Source: Isoetes taiwanensis (Eukaryota; Streptophyta; Lycopodiopsida; Isoetales; Isoetaceae). From it: 64,000 bases of DNA. Each line of letters opens with the position of its first letter. The first letter of the stretch is position 1. A model generated the notes under the pieces. That model searched no databases. It was not told where the DNA came from and worked only from the letters and a program-made list of their open reading frames with translations. A program made the position numbers and the translations under genes. This document shows positions 1 to 12,000 of this stretch, one piece after another. The DNA is taken from assembly GCA_021234155.1 (NCBI GenBank), contig JAJEKV010000660.1:58801-122800 (forward strand). The letters run 5' to 3'.

Positions 1-83
1 ACACATTGACTTAGCCTCCTCCTAACTACCGTACTACGAAGTTAGTGTTTGGCAGTGCTATGATTTCGAGCAACCGGCAAATC

Positions 84-1130
84 ATGGCTCGATACCTCTG
101 GTGGACGCCCCCTAATATATACGACCCTTGGACGATACATACGGGGACTTTCCTCCCATGGCAACCATCTCACCATGAGCGGGGCCCTCCGCCTATTCCG
201 GGCCATCTATGAAATGAGGCCCAAAGAAGGACACGAAGGGTCATTCATTCGCCCACGCCTTTGGGACTCCTACGTCGCGGAAGCATGAATACAAGGGTTA
301 GCACACGGCGATGAACATACATAAATAACCACCACGAAGGGTGGCGCATCCATCTAATATACCAACGGCGTAGAATATGCATCTAATCCTACGAAAACAC
401 CCAGAACCCAGGTTCTACCCCGGCTCAGACTCCCGTGAGGATCGACTGACGGCTGGGCCTCAAGGGATCAGCAGGTAGAAGTCTTGGCATGGCGTTGGCT
501 GGCATAGAACATTGGCTAGGGTTGTCCACTCCATCCGCCCCTCCTGTGCACACTTTGCAGATGGGTCGATTCATGCTATGGCTTTGCTATAGCCTTCCGG
601 AGACGCAAACTCAGGGCATCACCCTCTGAGCCTACTCCAGGTTCATGACGCCTGGTCCGGATGAGGGTGGCCTGGGAGGCGTCCCCTTCGTAATCACAGT
701 GGTTCCATGGGTGAGCTAGAGAATACGTGCGCATCACGACCCTGCATCCGTGCAGGACTTACTCACCCTAAATCTACTCAAAGTGCATGGTGCTCCATAC
801 GGATCACACCTCTACACCTGTGGAGTGTCGGACCCATACCCGCCCCCCTCAACGTGACCGCCATCGAGGCCTAGCCCACTTGTAGGAGTCTCGGAGCCTT
901 GTATGCTCATGCAAGACCCCACCCCTCATGTCACTGCCCCTTGTGTTCCTTGCGGTGCTAAGCCGGACCATAGCATCTAGGACCCGGTGGGTTCTTGTGC
1001 ACGAGCCGCATTTAATGGGACTCTGGGGCTATCTAGGAGCATACTACAATACACGGTTCAGAGGTCTCTACCCCGTAATCCCCGTTTGAGTCAGATTAAA
1101 CAAAGAGCTAACAATCCATCCTTTTCAGAG
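84..1130 (-). mobile_element. LTR-like end of a retrotransposon, minus orientation
   Basis: Positions 84-101 read as a decayed reverse complement of an initiator-Met tRNA primer site, followed at once by an LTR-like start (TGGACGCCCCC). Several blocks between about 270 and 560 match the intact-looking LTR at 33087-33541 in order: GAAGGGTGGC, GGCTCAGACTCC, GACTGACGG, and a segment around CACTTTGCAG. The sequence is richer in G+C than its surroundings. The internal part of the element would lie left of the window. The right border is not clear; the related sequence may extend to about 1550. No terminal CA or target duplication was identified, so it may also be a solo LTR. Confidence 0.5.
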
Positions 1131-1886
1131 TAGAAACCGAATTGAATATAAAGAGAACTTGTTTGTACAATCAAGGGTTAGTTTCTATGATTGATTCACA
1201 AAGGGAACAGAGAGAGGCGGACACAACCAAATGTTAACTAGAATTCACATAGCCACCTACCTGAATTCGGACGGACTCGCTTTCCATGGGGCCTCCATCT
1301 TCCGGGAGTTGAGAATTCAGGCTGTTACTTTCAGTGGGGGCATCGTTATGGTGATCTTACGCAGAAGTGTCGATGGCCCATCTCCTGGCCTTCCTTGGTC
1401 GATCTTCAGGAGTCAATCCCAGGGATAGGGGTCAAGTTGGCATCCAAACTTGGCAATCCCCATGCTGCCCAATCGATTGGGGCAGGTGGCGCCTTCCCAA
1501 ATGGTAATTAGCCTAATTTCCTAGGTTATAGGTTATTATTATTAATGTGTTAAATTAGCATAGCTAATTTAATCCTTTTTAAGGTAACCCCCTAGGTTGC
1601 AATTAAGTTCCCATACCCCCATGGTAGCGTACCTTTAGGGAGTGACGTGCTTGTATTTGTACGTGTCCCGTATAGTAGACCGTATAAATACGTGGAACGT
1701 CACAGCTGAAATGGTCTTAAGATATCGATTAAGCGGAAGAATTCCTTCAAGGATTCTTGATTTGGCTATGACGGATTCTTGGCAGCGATAGACAAGCTCT
1801 GCATCAACCTGCAGATCCTCCAACCTAGAATAATAAATATCTGGACAAATAGTGGATTTTTAGGACGGTTTTTTGCAAACTTTGAT

Positions 1887-1943
1887 CCTTCTCCTTCTCC
1901 TTCTCCTTCTCCTTCTCCTTCTCCTTCTCCTTCTCCTTCTCCT
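1887..1943. repeat. (CCTTCT)n hexanucleotide microsatellite
   Basis: About nine to ten copies of a CCTTCT unit. All reading frames across it are open on both strands and give Ser-Pro, Gly-Glu or poly-Arg strings, which are artefacts of the repeat. Confidence 0.95.
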
Positions 1944-2504
1944 CCTGCTTCTATAGAGATCAAGGAGCCATTCAAAAAAAAGTAAAGGTACATTGGCCAT
2001 TTTTAGGATCCCGACCATTCCAAAGTTCCATAAATATCTCAATGGTTCAAGTCTTATAATTTCAATTCCCATGTAACTATCTTATTCTTGCTTTTCGAAC
2101 TACTCTCCTGAGCACCACCATATCATCGATGGTGTTGCTAGGTTGGTGCATGGCAAACTATGCATCCTTTGTCCACCAAAATCATGATCAAGAGATATAT
2201 TTGCAGCTTCCACAAATGTGTCATCCTTTATTCCAAATGTTGCCATAGGTGGTGTTTCTAACTGCTTGTACAATAGTATGACTACAAGTGATGCTCAGGT
2301 TGTTAACCCTACAGGTGCGACAAGTCCATGTGTTCTCCATGTTGGCTCAAATAGCATTTCTTTCCATGGCAGAAAGTAGTAGAACTTAATAGAAGTGTAT
2401 GGATTTCATTTTATATTGCCCATATCACGTTCTAGAGGCGGTCTTATAGATGTCTTCCTCCATTAATCCTTATCTGGCGTCTTTTGGATCTTATTCCGAT
2501 CACG

Positions 2505-2650
2505 AGTTGGTCCATCAAATCATCTGCCCTTGGCAAAGCATACATGTTCTTAAACGTCTGCTTGTAGAGTTGTCGATAGTTGATAGTCGATAGTCGATAC
2601 ACATCCTTAAAATTCCATCTTTCTTCTTCGCAAAAAGGATGGATGTCCCA
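2505..2650 (-). pseudogene. Ty3-type reverse transcriptase relic
   Basis: On the minus strand this stretch matches part of the reverse transcriptase at 26730-27377 in the same order: the block reading [11 protein letters not shown], then the block reading DDLMDQL. Frameshifts and a short repeated GATAGTCGATAGTCGATA interrupt it. It is a decayed fragment. The flanking 2050-2450 and 2700-2930 may belong to the same element but I recognise nothing in them. Confidence 0.6.
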
Positions 2651-3969
2651 AAGGGTGACACGCTTGGTCGAATGAATTCTGACTCTCCTACTCAGGGGTG
2701 CTCATTCTATAAAGAGCTTTGCTGTTTGACTTAGCATCTGGTGCGAGAGGTATTGGTTTAGGTAATTCTTCTGAAGTAGTATCTTCCTTCCTACTCTTGC
2801 GATCGGGGTCGATAGCTTCCATCTTAAGTCTGTGCATGTCCTTATGCCTCATGATGCACTTAACACTAGAGTCGTCACATGATGAACCAGAAAAGGTGCA
2901 TTTGCACTGTTCGCGTTAAAATTCACATAAAATCAGGGGTTCAATAATCAGTCAAACCCTTCTTATATGTTAATATATGGCAGTCATGTTGCATGGGAAA
3001 AATACCTAAAAATCTATTGGTCCCCATTCATGAGAGTTACACTTAGGTAAACCCAAGGGGGTCAAGTCTGTTTCGCTACATGTTTAGATAAAGTAAAACT
3101 GTCTCGGTAAGACAATTTTTATGATTTTTTCATTATTTTTGTATTTTTCTACACGAGTTAGAGAGTAAGACACAAAAAGCGCACCTCAATCCGAGGTCCG
3201 AGAAGGGAGATAGGGTTGTTTGAACATGGCGGGGTCAAAGCTGCTGCTTGTCTTACGTGAACCAATCTTGGTTTCGTAAATTTGTTCCCCAAATCAAATC
3301 TCTAACTTTTGTAGGAAAATGAATTTTGACCCAAAATTTTGAATATAAGTATTAGACAACTTGCTTTATCTAAGAAAAATGTCCATTAGCCTTGATGATG
3401 AGGTTTTGATTTTCTTTTATTTTTTCAATTACAAGTGAATGATAACTTATGTCTATATAGGAGTAAAATGATTCAAAGTCATCCGCAAAAAAATCACATT
3501 ATGAAAGGTTACCACGATATGGAATCACCCCAAAACAAACCGTCAAAAAGCATAGCGTTTGTTTTCAAGAAATCAAGAAAGGTTCGTATTACCTGAGACC
3601 ATTACCGGTCCACCTTCTTTTTAAAATTAAGAACTCCCTCATGTTAATCAATTTCAGTTGCAATTGCGGGATATAAGCACCTCATGAGCTACTCTATTCA
3701 TTGAAAATAATCAATGCTCCTGATCTTGAGGTTTAGGATAAACTTTCTAGTGTTCATTCCAAGTTATCTCGTTAGAGCACGCTGCTCCATGGATTTCATA
3801 AACCTATGTATTGAATGGTGAACTCAAAACTTGTATTTTTATCTTCTCAAGTTGTGGAAGCAATGCAAAAGAATGAAAAACAAATATAAAAGCTAGAACT
3901 ATGAAAAATAAAGATAGATCGCTATGTTCGTTTCCCATAACCCGATTGGGTTTCCGTGGACATTAAAAT

Positions 3970-3998
3970 TTTCTTCCTTCCTTCCTTCCTTCCTTCCA
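3970..3998. repeat. (TTCC)n microsatellite
   Basis: Six to seven tandem TTCC units. Confidence 0.9.
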
Positions 3999-4257
3999 TT
4001 CTTTGGTCCACATGGCTTATGATCATTCAAGAAGCCAAAACATCCTCATCTTAATTAGTTGGTTGCTAGAATTGCATTATTTAATGGTAAAGTTGAAGCA
4101 CAAGCAAACTGAACCTATATGAATCTCCACTCACCCTTCCAAAAATTATGTTAGAGAAGGTAGAAAATCGCCATATCATTGTATAAATGACAAATGAACA
4201 ATAAATAAAATTGGTAATCATAATTAGAGAGATTTAATTCTATACCCAATTCGTTAA

Positions 4258-4740
4258 TTGTGGACCATAATGGTCCATGCCCATTTATATTCAAATCTTA
4301 CATATAGTAGTATATTATTTTTAACATCAAATTGGAGATCTATGTTGCCAATGAAGCTTGAACCCATAAAAATTATAGTCTATCATGAAAGACAAGCTAA
4401 AGTTACTATTATTGTACCTAAAGTAGGAACTCTTAAGCAGCAAACACGTGTACTAAGTTTATGATAGTAAAAAATAAGAAGATTTCATCGTGTGTTTTGC
4501 ACTAAGACGATACAAACTATATTTTAAACTTCTATCACATGTTTCGTCAATCATGAGTTGAAAAAGAATGCTATCTTGCTTTAAAATATGGCAAGCCTAA
4601 GTACAAACCAGAAATGGTCCATGTCTATTTTAAATCAAATCTTGTACATAATATGTTACTTTAACATGAAATTCAAGATCTATGTTGCCAAGGAAGGGTG
4701 ACATTCATAAAAAATATTGCCTACCATAAAAGATGAGTTT
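4258..4740. repeat. Diverged direct repeat, 344-bp offset
   Basis: The stretch 4265-4400 (ATGGTCCATG, then AGATCTATGTTGCCAA, then a CATAAAA block) recurs at about 4609-4740 with many substitutions. This is an old tandem or element-internal duplication with no coding potential. Confidence 0.65.
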
Positions 4741-7070
4741 TTTGTATTATTACCTTAGCTAAACTCTAATTTTGTGTAGTGGCAACCACTTCTAAATGTA
4801 AAGAATACATGGTTATTCACCATATTTAAGTTCATAAAATTCTTTATTATGAATGTATGAGTGGAATGAATGGAGTGCATCATTTATTGCCCTTAGAAAG
4901 CTTATATATGAGTTTAGTTAAACCACGTTAGTTTTATTTTTGTCCTGGATTCTGTATCGAATCTTCTTTAGTGAAAATTGAGATCAACATGACTTATAAA
5001 CATTTCAAAAAATTATTGGACTATAGCTCTTAGAGTTGACAACTTATGGCCGCAAGTCTTACGTCAAAATTTGTTATAGTAAAGGAGAAACAATTCATAA
5101 CCTCAAACAGCTTTTTAAAGCTAAAAATGGTTTGACGACTTCATATAAAGCCATCTAATAGCAACGAAACATGAAAACATGCAAATCAACATGTTTTATC
5201 ATAAAACGTCAATTACTTTCAATTTTAGAAACGTTTGGACCCCTTTATGCTAGAAAGTTTGAAGAATGCAGTTCTGGCCTGGCGTAAAAACTGCTGAATT
5301 CAATGAGGTTTGGGCAATCACCACAACATATCAGTAAATCTATTGGTCATGAAATTCTCCATGGCCATAAAGAATCGAGTGAAGATTCCAAAAGTGGTGG
5401 TATCTTGTGAAATGGAAATTTCTCTTGTTAGATACCTGGGTTTAAGTGGCAGAGGGTATGCTGGACCAATTCTGGTTGATGAACCCAGAATAGTTCCAGT
5501 AACAACTCTAGTGTTAAGTAATTGATTCACTGACCATGACTAAAATTACATCCTTAACTTCAACCTTGAAGTGCTTGCCATTTTGGAGCTAGAAAAATTG
5601 AATTGAATTGAATTGATTTTTATCGTCCGTGGAGACAAATTGACCTATGATATGGACCCAAACAAGGAATACAGTAAGCATATTACAGCTAAGATTAAAA
5701 CCCTCGCCCCGGAGGGTTTTCAATGGAGAGCACTCTAAAGATCTTCAAGCAGCCATTGAGGACAAAGATTATCTGATCAATAAGCCAAATCCTCTAGCAG
5801 TCCCTAAAAAGATGTTGATTGAACCAAGCTGAGGTGCCTAAGTGTTGGATTGAGAATGCTGCTATCTCTCTAGCCACATAATGCCACCAGTACCCCTCCC
5901 AAAAAAAAAAAAAAAAACCATTACATAAAGATAGGGGGAAGGCCATTTCCACTTATTTTATAAGCAAATTTTTTTCTATCAGTTGCTCCTTCCATTAGGC
6001 TGGTAATGAGTCGCGTACATCCTTTTAAATTTTTGTAGCCATGATCATTCCACGGAGCAATAAAAAAAGGGGTCTCTCTCTATCTTTATATGGGAGAAGG
6101 TTTACCTTAGGCCCACGGGCCTATTGGGCAAACCTCTTCTCTATATCTAAAGGTTCGAGTCATCAAAGTCTCTTTGATAGATTTCACCTACATAAAACGT
6201 TAAACTCTAATAAGCAATTATAAGTGAACGCTACCAAAGTACCCCTACAAGTTTTTGAAATTACCAAAATGCCGTTTTGCTAAAATGGCTATAACTTTTC
6301 AACGACTGCTCAAAGAAGAAAGTACTCTTCATGAAATTTAGAGATAAGAGTAAGACCTTTCCAATGGTGGTAAAATGATTTAAATCAGAGTTGGAATATG
6401 CACACTATACCGTTGAATCTAAGAAATGCAAACAACTCAAAAGAGTATAACTTGTGAATTCGAACTCTGATTTAGATGAATTTTATTTCATTAGATAAAT
6501 TGTCTTCTCATCTACAATGTTTGTGACAACTTTTAAATTTGACGAGGCATAAGATTTACATGACTATATTTACCAAGATGGTCTTGTTTGATGCTCTTGT
6601 TGGAGGGCATTTTGGTAATTTCAAAAACTTAGAAGGGGCTTCGGTAGTTTTCCCAAGTTTTGCCATTTGGGGGGACTTCTTGGGTGTTGTTGATGGTGAT
6701 GGTCAGTTTGTACAGCAGTAGAGTTGCAGTTTTTCTGTGAGTTTGTTGTGGAGCGTCGAGGTATCGCTGTCTCTTTGGGGCAGTTCTCCTTCCTCCTCAC
6801 TTGCTTTGTAACATTACCATTCTTTTAATATATTGATGACACAGTTCTTAAAAAAAAAAAAATTTTAAAGCAAACATCCCCTTTTCAGTAGTGGTATCGA
6901 CCATGGTATTAATGAGTCAACCATTCTATGTTTAATGAAAGTGACTAGGGCACCGCTTATGAATCATGTTGTAGGCAGAAACGGAATTCTGTGGAGACTA
7001 GAAGATCACTGACTTACTCGGTATTTCCTCCTGTTTCTCTCCGATCAAATTTGTGCCCTCTTGGCTATCT

Positions 7071-9050
7071 ATGGCTCTTTCTGGCTTCTCATCTCGTTCC
7101 ACCGCTGAAGAGGTAGTTGGGGACATTGACCTCCATTCTCGTACCATCATTATAACCGGTACCTATTCTTTTCCTTGCTAGATTTTTAAAATTCGCCTCT
7201 GGCTTTTTTCGTTTTCTGTATATTTTTTCAGGTGCCAATGCTGGTATTGGATTTGAGACTGCTAGAGTGTTGGCAAAAAGAGGTGCCCAGATTATACTAG
7301 CATGCAGAAACGTTACATCTGCAGAGGCTGCTAAAAGCTCTATCTTGAATGAGGTTCCAAGTGCTCGGATTATTGTTCTTAAGCTGGATGTTAGTTCTTT
7401 ATCTTCAGTTCGCCAATTTGTCAAAGATTTCGTTTCTCTCAATCTACCTCTTAATATCTTAATGTGAGTTTCTAGTTTTCCCTTGGTTTTTCTGGCTTCG
7501 TAACTAACGAAAGACCACATTTCTAATGTATCACTTTTGCAGAAATAATGCTGGTATTGCTTGCAGTGGTTTTAAGCAATCTGAAGATGGTATTGAGCTG
7601 ACATTTGCAACAAACCATCTTGGTGAGATTAAAATCTCTCTATCTTTGTCCATAATATTGTTAGCCTCTTGACTTTCATATTTGTTTCTCAAGGGCACTT
7701 TCTTCTCACGGATTTGCTTTTGGATACCATGGTTGCTACTGCAAAAGAGACTGGCACAGAGGGAAGAATTGTCATTGTAGCATCAAGACAGCATGAGACG
7801 GCAAAGAGAATAGATTTTGAATATTTGAACAAAAACAACTGGAAGTACTCGACAATTCTTTTTAGAAGGTATGTTGTTATGGACTATTCTATCTATTGTA
7901 GTATACTAAAGTGTCCATGTCGTTTGTTATCTGAAAAACTGTCAGAGATTATGATGACTATAGCTTTCCTGCAGGTTGCCATAAAATTATGATGAATATA
8001 GCTTATAGCTTATTAATTAGAAATTTCCAAAATTACGATAATGGCTGTTGGCTTGTATTCTCAATAAATAAGGATTATTTATAGTAATCAGCAATCAAAC
8101 TTATGTTTTTTGAGGTTTGGTTTCATGCTTAGAATCTCTATTAGGAAAGGAATCTCTTATTCTTTAAAGCATGCAAGGGCTGAGAAATGTTTTTGAGTCC
8201 TTATTAGGATGGTAAACAAAGCATTGGGAGTAATATCAAACTGTGCCTAAGTGTGTAGCCTGTTATAACACCGCCTATAGAACTGAAATATTGTTACATG
8301 CCTATAAATTAATATGTACCACTTCTTATGCCGCTGTGCCATGGTTACAAGGGTAGAATCTGTCATGCTGATAGTAAGCAAACATACTTATATGTCTCAG
8401 ATTTTAACAGGGAAATAAATACCTAGATATTATGAACACATCCATTTTTCTGCAGCATTTATGGTCTCTACCATGTGTATGCACAATCGAAGCTGGCTAA
8501 CATATTGCACGCTAAAGCACTTTCGAGGCGCCTTAAGGTACTGTTTAGAGAAAAGCCGTAAATTTTACTACAGTTTCCAAGTCCATTTAAAATATTTTCT
8601 TGTAGGAACAAGGTGCCAATGTCACGGTGAACGCTTTGCATCCAGGTGTTATAAATACCAATATTGTTTCTAATTTTATGCCAGCAGCCTCCTGTAAGTT
8701 CCTTGTCTGCACCTTGTTTGTTGAATAGATGTCTCAGAAACTGTAGTGGTATTGTTGTTGCAGATTTTTATTCATTGATGTCAATATTCTTCAAGACCAT
8801 CCCACAGGTAACTCATCCTGAGAAAGAAAGTATAGAATAAGAGCTAAAAGTAATTGTATAATACATATGTTATCTATTTGCGTAACAGGGTGCTGCAACA
8901 ACTTGTTATGTGGCAGTTCATCCCAGCTTGCAAGGCGTTTCTGGAAGGTATTTTGTTGATTGTAATGAAGCGAATCCTAGCAAGTATGCAAATGATCCAA
9001 ATCTTGCTGAAGAAATTTGGGAACTCAGTAAACGACTCACAAGTACATAA
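7071..9050 (+). CDS. Short-chain dehydrogenase/reductase, TIC32/retinol-dehydrogenase-like (8 exons)
   Basis: Coding exons: 7071-7158, 7232-7463, 7543-7622, 7694-7868, 8456-8537, 8606-8693, 8764-8807 and 8889-9050. They join in frame to 316 residues, the usual length of this family, and every intron is GT-AG. The Rossmann cofactor motif TGANAGIG spans the exon 1-2 junction. The structural NNAG motif opens exon 3, VAS carries the likely catalytic serine in exon 4, and YAQSK in exon 5 is the catalytic YxxxK. Members of this family reduce or oxidise retinoid-like or lipid carbonyls with NADP(H); plant TIC32 proteins sit at the chloroplast inner envelope. The protein has no obvious transit peptide. 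Start chosen at the first ATG that gives the same N-terminus as the second copy at 34520-36569. Substrate unknown; the family call is firm. Confidence 0.93.
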
Positions 9051-12000
9051 CTTATATCAGAAAACACTTATATTAAAACTAAACGGTGGAGCTGTGGTCC
9101 TTGAGATGAAGGAAGAAGAGATCTGCATATGGCTCATAGCTTGGAAAGTTGTTCTAAGCTCTACTGTGTCTAATAGCCATCGTTTGTAATGTCTTGATGC
9201 TTGTGGTGCAATGCCAATGTAGCTTGTTGCACAAGCAATCAACGTTAAACAAAAAAACCAGTTAGTTTGAGTTCTAGTTCGTCTTCCATTCTGATTGTGG
9301 CATGTCGTACATCTTCAAAGTTTGAATTCACAGTAAAGTCCTTGAAAACCCCCGTGTAATTTTTGTGGTTCAAACGTGACACCGAATAAATTGAGGATAT
9401 GCCCATGGATATGTCGTGAATAATGGCGCTCGCTGCAAATATTTGCTCGAAATTTCTTGTAATGGCGCTCGCTGCAAATATTTGCTCGAAATTTCTTGTC
9501 AAACGGCTACTCGACTATGATGCACATCACATTCTACCAAATTTATCCCAACATTCAGAACCACAGCAGCTGGAAGTACCCACCACATTTTAAACCCCCA
9601 CCCACCCCCCATTAGGAACCAGAAAAAAGTTATTAATAAGAATAATAGATTGATGATTCACATTTTTTTGTTGAATGTTAGTATCCTTTTTCTCCTTTGT
9701 GTAGCTTATACAAAAAGTGAATGCCAATGTTTTAAATGTATCGATCAAAACTTTGTGTTGACCTATTCCTGAGTTGTTACCATTGGACTAGCTCTAGCTT
9801 GAACTGGTTTCATCACCACAGTTTCATTTGAACACTCTGTTAACAGGGAAATGCTACTTCATTTCTTTAATGAAGGGTGTAATGTCATTAACATGGTTTG
9901 CAATACAGACTGTTTATATCCATAAAAACTGTTCTATCAGAGGTGTCAATAGAAAGCAGACAAATTTTCACTCCTACTAATTTGCATGAAATGGCATTTG
10001 TACAGGTACATAAAATAACCATTGTTATTCACATTGTCTCACATTATATCAGTTCTCCATTGTTATTTCATTTTTACTAGATGCTTCAATATGAAGCTGG
10101 TTTCTCCTGACCATCGTACATGAATCATGTCTCGGACTATGATTTTTTGCTTGGTTTAATTCATGCACATGCCTCGAACAACGTTGACACGAAATAACTT
10201 GGCTATCCACATTATTTTCTTCAATTTGGTAAGGTATCTTTTTCTCGCCACCATTCTGTTGCATACGCATTAAAAAATTTCATAAAAGTAATGTCTCATT
10301 TACAGAAAGTCACAATTGATATTACCTCAAGCCTGAGTTTATGTAATTCGTCAACTGTGCATTCATACATTTTCTCTGCTTCTTGCAGGGGGGTTCACAC
10401 GTGTGTTCCGTAAAATACATGTGCGTGGACGGAGAAGGGGTTTTTTTGAAAAAAAAAGTACGTATACATGTGGTGTATCTCACGTTTTGGCGCCTCGACT
10501 ATATGCATTTTCACGGTTCTGGGGGGGTTTTCTTCGATCAGTTAAGGCGTTAGAATACGTTTTGAGGGCTGGGAATCCGAAGCTTGCTGCCAGATATACG
10601 TTAAGGGATTTGGTATCTTGGAGGTAATCTTTTGAGCTTATTTTGTCCTGTTCCCTTGCCCCATAAAATAAAACTCTGTTACAGAGTTTGGTCGAAACTG
10701 GCATAGGCATACATCTACTCTACCGTAACTGCTTGTTGTTGATGGGATGCTATATTTTCAAATGCCGAAATTGCTGATGGCGAATCTTTAATCTGCCAAA
10801 ATGACTCATTGTGGTGGTATATATCACTGCTTCAATAGTCATGTTCGTTTGCATTATTTTGCAGTGAATAATCTGATGTTAAAGCAGGCTAATGGTATAT
10901 TGTACAAATATAGATATGTCTAAGTTGTTGGATCCAGAATGCTAAGAATTAAAACTGAGAAACAAAGTTAAAAGTGCTAAGTGCAGGAACAATGATGGAT
11001 TTGTTACTATTTGTAAGACTTAAGAGTGCATGTTGCCTTCCTGTTTTGCTCCTTATCATTTATATGGCATGCTTTTTAGTTTATTGTAAAGACTTCTATA
11101 GCTTGCTTAGGTGTCTGGCAGCGTGCTTTAGTGCTACAACACAAGGCTTTTCAGGATCTGTAGGTCTCGGTGCTTTTGGGGATGGCTTAGAGTGCATAGT
11201 TTCTGCCTAACTAGGATCATCAAAGATGGTAGTTTGCCTCTGTAGATTGCTTGATGTCTGATGGTCATGTTTATCCTTTCTTTCTAGTGTTCAGATAAAA
11301 TGGCAGCCTGCAGCATGCTTAGCTTTGTGCCTTTTCTGCTGCCATACATGTTGTAGTTTAGCTTATAATGGCGCATACCATTGAGATGGGGCTGTACCCA
11401 AGTAAAAACTTACATGGAGTTGCTAAACTATTGGTTTGAACTCATAAAATGTTGGTTCTTACCACAATAAATTAAGGGCTTGACTTTAAACAGTGATGGG
11501 ACTGTTTGGTTAAGTGTTTCAAACTCTATACTGCTTTGTTTGAATGACCTCTAGGATTGATACTGAACATGATCAAGCTGCAAGGTAAGGCAACACTTAA
11601 ATGGTTATGGGATGGTTTCATGTGTTTTGTGCATGTTTACTGCATAGAAGGAGTGGTATTTTGATTTGAAAGGCATAACTGGGAGGTTACTATTTCTGCA
11701 ATGGCATATTCTTTCAATACATTCGAGAAGCTAGCCTGTTGTTACTTGGATATTCTATGGTGTGAGCATCATGTTGGTAGAAGATTGTCATTTTTCCCAT
11801 TACAGTATATCTGATTCAGGGGGCTATAACCAGCCTATTTTCTCTAGCATATTATATTTTTATTTTGTGAGATAGCATATTCGTATCAGCACATTTGTAA
11901 TTCTTTTAAAACCAGGTGATGGTCAGTCTCTGAGAAACTTGTGGTATTGCAGTTTAGCATTGTGTTTCTCAAATGCATGTGCTTGATATCAATCCCGCAT

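Larger units (their letters stand above)
2930..7070. other. AT-rich intergenic spacer
   Basis: About 4.1 kb without a supportable gene. It holds a TTCC microsatellite (3970-3998), a diverged direct repeat (about 4258-4400 and 4600-4740) and poly-A runs near 5900 and 6850. A stretch at 5640-5830 is weakly coding-like but interrupted. A G+C-richer patch at 6040-6200 looks like an old transposable element fragment. The last few hundred bases should contain the promoter of the dehydrogenase gene, but no clear TATA box was picked out. Confidence 0.5.

Noticed and set aside
1766-2072. Open frames with poly-Ser-Pro, Gly-Glu and poly-Arg
   Set aside because: Produced by the CCTTCT microsatellite.
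5310-5530. Overlapping 70-codon frames on both strands
   Set aside because: No recognisable motif, no splice context, and both strands open equally.
7089-7520. 143-codon minus frame
   Set aside because: Antisense shadow of dehydrogenase exons 1-2.
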